64,000 nucleotides of DNA from NCBI GenBank assembly GCA_037962975.1, contig CM075673.1, forward strand, positions 163,142,667 through 163,206,666, read 5' to 3'. This document shows, piece by piece, positions 60,227 through 64,000 of the stretch. The notes under the pieces are model-generated. The model was not told the origin of the DNA, searched no databases, and saw nothing but the letters and a program-made list of their open reading frames with translations. A program made the position numbers and the translations under genes. The stretch is from Clitoria ternatea. Taxonomy: Eukaryota > Streptophyta > Magnoliopsida > Fabales > Fabaceae. Within the stretch, counting starts at the first letter, position 1; each line of letters begins with the position of its first letter.

Positions 60227-62542
60227 ATGACTACTGGAGAAGGAACTTCCGGAGATAATGCCATTGTGAGGACAACAGAAGGTCTTTACAGCGTTGCTGT
60301 TTCAAGGTTGAACTGGGAAGAACTTCAGGCTAAATGGCCTTTCTGCTGGGTGTCTAGTGAATTTAAGGACTTGGCCTCTCGTCACGCAGATGAGGAAGGA
60401 CCCCGGATTCAACCAAGGTTCACACTCCATGCGGAAGAAGAAACGAAAAGGTGGTATAGGGTATACGCACCACTCCCAACAGAACGGATATGCCACGTCG
60501 TCCCAAATGACCGTTCTGTATATATGTACGATTTTATCTTTCATTATCTGGGAGTCCGTTTCCCTTTAACCGAACTTCAGATGGGTGTGCTGAGGTTTTT
60601 AAATTGTGCACCCTCTCAACTTCATCCCAATGGATGGGGCCTCATCTGTGCTTTGGAAGTTTTGGGTGAATATTTCAACTTCACGCCTACTATAGCGATG
60701 TTATTCTACTACACTCAGGTAGTTCGGAGGGCGAATAAGCAAGGCGGTGTTGGTCTGGTGACGCTCCAGACTCTCTGTTCTTTTGTAAACTTTGAGTCTT
60801 ACACCGATTCGGCCAAGGTTGATGGAAAATCGTTTAAATCCTATTTCACCCGGATATCTATTAAGAAGAATAAACCGGTCTTTTGGAAGGATGAAGAGGG
60901 TGTTAACAAATTTCCTCTGAGTTGGACCCATAAGCATTTTCTCTTGAGCTCCCACGCATATTACGCTGATCAATCCGAGCTGTCTCCCGAGTCGTCAAAA
61001 GTGTTGTTCGCACTTGAAGCACATACTACACGTCGTAACGTATTTTCGTGTAGGCGTCTTTTAAGTAGTTCAAGCGGAGTCCGGGATGAATATCTACGTA
61101 ATACTCATTTTATTTCACTTTTTCTCCTTTGTCAAATATATCGAATATTTCGTAGTTGCTAATCTCTTGTGCTTGTTCATGCAGGTGAAATAGAACAAGA
61201 AACTCCGAAAATGAATAAGTTGAAGGGATTTAAGGCGGCGGGTAAATCCGTTGCCCGCGAAAATGAAATTAAGCCTAAGCCCTCCACAAAGGATCGTCCT
61301 GAGTTGATCATCCTGACTTCGGATGCTGAAGGGGACATTCCGCTGGTTGAGGGCGGTTCATCCGATGTCGGCGCAGCTACGGGTCAGCCCCCAGTAGCTG
61401 AGAGGAGGAGAAAAATCAAAAATGATTCGTTCGGGGGTCCATCCAAGAAGCGTAGAACTTCAGAAGATAAACCTGTAGAAACCTCGGAAACAGCTGGTGT
61501 TTCCTCTGGACAGCATAAGGGAATCGTTGCCGGGGTTTCTGGGTCAAATCCGATCTCCTACCCAACCACCTCGTTTCTTACCCCCTTCCTCTCATATCGG
61601 GGATCAACTCCAGCAGCTCTTCCACGGCCGATGTACGAGCTCCGGCCCACACTTAGTACTAAAGAAATTAAGGAAGCGTGTGAGGCCGGAAGGTGGCAGT
61701 TAGCAGAACTTGCTGGAATGCTTTATTCATTCAGCGAGTTGGCTGACAATTTTGATAAGGTTGATGAGCTGAGTGATAAATTAGAACAGCTCAACCTCTC
61801 ATCAGGGAAAGACAAAGCCACAATCAAATTAATGGAAGACTGTCTTGCCAAGTCTAAGGAGTTTGGAGACATCATGAACAGAGAGAACCTTAAGCTTAAA
61901 GGTGACTTCAAAGACTTAGAAGGCAAGCTGGCAGAGAAGGAGGAAGTTCTCAACAAAGCAAAGGAAGAACTCCGCAACAGCCAGGCTAAGCAGGTTGACC
62001 TCGAGGATAAAAGCAAAGCTGCTGCTGAGGAGTGGTCCCAAAGGGAGAAGAAGCTCCTTCTAGAGATCGAAGGACTGAAGGCTAGGAGAGCGGAGTCTGA
62101 AGGATCAAGTGGGGAGCTGTCGAAGTTGCGGGAAGAATTGGCTATAGCGAAAGCTGAGAAGCAAGAAGCTGTTGATATATGCAACCAGGCTGTTAAAGAA
62201 TCCTTCGGCCTAGCTATACGTCAAGTTTTCTACCGCAACCCCACTGCGAAACTTAGCCTTTATGGAATGGATCCGTTCTATGAATTCCATGGAGGAAAGT
62301 TAGTCGCAGTGGTTGATGGTCGTCATGAAGATCCTCCGCTGTCCTTATACGGTTTGCCTCCTCTTCCTGAGGGTCAAAGTATGGGACCGGATTTCGTCTT
62401 TCCTATGTCTGAGGTTCCTTCATCTGCGGAAGGAACTGAGGCTCCCGGAGGGGATATTCCTGAGGAAGTCCCAAAGGAAGGGACACAAGAGCCTGGTGCT
62501 GAGGAGGCACAGAAAGCTGAAGAGCAGGTTCCTCCCCCGTAG
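60227..62542 (+). CDS. PF04195-type two-exon gene with coiled-coil C-terminal half
   Basis: Exon 1 is 60227-61097 and exon 2 is 61185-62542. The 87-bp intron has GT-AG ends and phase 1, and joining gives 742 residues in one frame. Residues about 20-250 form the 'putative gypsy type transposon' domain (YMYDFIFHYLGVRFPLTELQMGVLRFLN, APSQLHPNGWGLICALEV). Residues about 320-420 are basic and low complexity with a KKRRTSED nuclear-signal-like stretch. Residues about 490-640 are a long heptad-rich coiled coil. Then comes FYEFHGGKLVAVVDG and an acidic, Pro/Glu-rich tail. An in-frame TAG at 60215-60217 separates this ATG from an upstream frame starting at 60035. AATAAA at about 62622 is a likely polyadenylation signal. 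The molecular function is unknown; relatives occur with Ty3/gypsy elements. Confidence 0.75.
61098..61184 (+). other. Intron of the PF04195-type gene
   Basis: GTAATACTCA donor and TTCATGCAG acceptor. It is AT-rich, 87 bp and phase 1. Without removal the frame stops at 61160-61162. Confidence 0.75.
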
Positions 62543-62619
62543 TCTTGTTTTCATTTATATGTAAAGTTGTGTACCGGGATCAACTCCGGTTTTGAACAAT
62601 TGTGTAATTTCTTCCTTTA

Positions 62620-62627
62620 TGAATAAA
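62620..62627 (+). terminator. Polyadenylation signal of the PF04195-type gene
   Basis: AATAAA within TATGAATAAAATTC, about 80 bp after the stop codon. Confidence 0.6.
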
Positions 62628-63037
62628 ATTCATTTAAGAAATTTGTCTTCAACATTTCATGTATATTTAAGTCATTGTTAATCCGTTCTGTATGATTAAC
62701 CTTGAGGTCGAATTGAAATCATTGCCTCGGAAGATTAAACAACAAATGAATTTAGAACGGATAAATATATACATGTCCCCAAGTGCGTGTTAAGAAGAAG
62801 GTGCCTGTCTTTAGGGCATGATCCTTAATTCTTTTGGGGAAAAGAGGAGTCAATCCGTTGTTTAGTAAAATAGTGTAACAGGACGGATGACTGTTCTTTC
62901 TTCATGTTATTCTCACTAGAGAAAACAATGTCGTCCATTGTAAGAATATTGTTCCAAGTTTGGGGAACTGCAAAGGTGTAAGAAAGTGGTGTTTGAGCCT
63001 TCCATCATAAGGATGATGATGGGAGTTTGTCTATGCC

Positions 63038-63430
63038 AAGAGTTACGTCATTGTACCACAGAATAGGTGATAAAGAGTATCCGTCCTGGGAGAATACCAC
63101 TTGAGAGCGAAGGTGCGGATTAACTTTCAAAATCTTCCATCATAAGGATAATGATGGGGATTGTTTGTATCAGGAGTTACATCATCGAATCACTTTATAG
63201 GTGATTGAGATCGTCCATCTTGGGGATGTGTACGGCACCAGGAGTTACATCGTCAGATCACATAATAGGTGATTGAGATCATCCGTCCTTGGGATGTGTA
63301 CGGCGCCAGGAGTTACATCGCCAGATCACAGAATAGGTGATTGAGATCATCCGTCCTGGACAAGTACACAACGTCAGGAGTTACATCGTCAGATCACAGA
63401 TTAAGTGATTGAGATAATCTGTCCTGGAGA
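63038..63430. repeat. 68-bp tandem repeat downstream of the PF04195-type gene
   Basis: The anchor AGGAGTTACATC occurs at 63172, 63240, 63308 and 63376, exactly 68 bp apart, with a diverged first copy at 63038 (two periods of 67 before). Each unit carries ATAGGTGATTGAGATCATCC. Most of the rest of 62640-63480 is related but more diverged repeat sequence (CCATCATAAGGATRATGATGGG at 63001 and 63136). Confidence 0.92.
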
Positions 63431-63489
63431 CATTTTTTCAATCATAGGAGAACGGATTGAGGTGGATGCTTCTCAATCGTATGGATTGA

Positions 63490-64000
63490 GTGTTCAATTT
63501 TCGTATCTGAAATCAGATATCAGTAGTACTCTACTAGCCCCCTAGCTGGTGTGAGGAATTAGTAGATTTGCTCATGTGAGCTATATCGATCGTAGTACGT
63601 CTGGATTTCGGAATTGTACTGGTGTGTAATTATCCGCTCTGGGAACAAGGTTCCGTTGTGATGAAACGCTTGAGGGCGGATTAGAGCAATGAGAATCTCA
63701 GAAGTTTATCGAATTTTACAACCCTTGGTATTCGGGTAATGGTGGCCACGTTTCTCATGATTGGACATTTAATGCCTTTACTCACGTGGGCGAGCCATTA
63801 TTGCGTTAAATGCGCATGTCTTAATAACCGTCACACAGGAACTTGGTGGGCCTAGGATTTGGATTTAATAGGCCCATTTAGAAGGCTTTGTGACGAAACG
63901 ATGGCATTTTCGCGCCTTTGGGTTAAAAACGACGATTTTGATCCACTAAATGGAGAGTCGTTTGAGAGTAAACGACAGGTTGCCTGAGTCGGTATTTGAA
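63490..64000 (+). repeat. Upstream/LTR-like block of PF04195 unit 3 (partial)
   Basis: Co-linear with 59190-59930: CCCCTAGCTKGTGTGAGG, then a TGATTRGACATTWAATGC segment, then ACTCACGTGGGC and RATAACCGTC, then ...GGGCCTA. The window ends within it. Confidence 0.6.

Overview
The window is nuclear DNA of a flowering plant, probably a legume. It is AT-rich, has no housekeeping gene I can recognise, and consists almost entirely of transposable elements: chromodomain-type and Athila-like Ty3/gypsy LTR elements, hAT and CACTA DNA transposons, an L1-type LINE, and genes with the 'putative gypsy type transposon' domain (PF04195). The legume call is an impression from repeat character and has low confidence.

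Layout. 1-1.6 kb: a broken PF04195-type gene and a possible LTR/primer-site junction. 1.6-7.3 kb: AT-rich DNA with microsatellites, a 268-bp CACTA-like MITE and a decayed CACTA element with En/Spm-type protein remains. 7.3-9.8 kb: a solo LTR of the same family as element C. 9.9-11.6 kb: a complete non-autonomous CACTA element with an 18-bp perfect terminal repeat and a 132-bp-arm internal hairpin. 12.9-15.5 kb: an unclassified LTR-like repeat with two kinds of tandem repeat. 16.1-49.0 kb: a nest at least four and probably five elements deep. Four insertions are bounded by target-site duplications: hAT element D (16569-48946, TSD AGCAGGAC) holds degenerate Tekay/Del-like element C (18794-47952, TSD ACTGC); C holds non-autonomous Athila-like element B (27708-47685, TSD CGTAG); B holds near-intact Tekay/Del-like element A (35466-46484, TSD ACTCA). 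49.1-50.7 kb: a broken LINE. 50.7-54.5 kb: no gene recognised. 54.5-64 kb: a head-to-tail series of PF04195-type units, one decayed, one with an open two-exon gene (60227-62542), and the start of a third.

Function. Element A carries all domains of an autonomous element: capsid, two zinc knuckles, protease, RT, RNase H, integrase with a DD(35)E triad and a chromodomain-like tail. A single in-frame TAA separates gag-pro from pol. Element B has gag-protease and an accessory 'putative plant transposon protein' ORF but no RT, RNase H or integrase, so it would need enzymes supplied in trans. The hAT transposase is split by 29 kb of insertions and carries frameshifts and stops.

Most interesting signal. 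A short CpG-rich near-palindrome (consensus TGACGCTACGCGTCA), usually in pairs about 20 bp apart, recurs more than forty times. It is confined to LTR retroelements but is shared by two Tekay-like LTR families and the unrelated Athila-like element B. It sits next to TATA-like boxes and CT-rich leaders. A second palindrome family of the same architecture (CTCGCT-CA-AGCGAG) occupies 15.1-15.5 kb.
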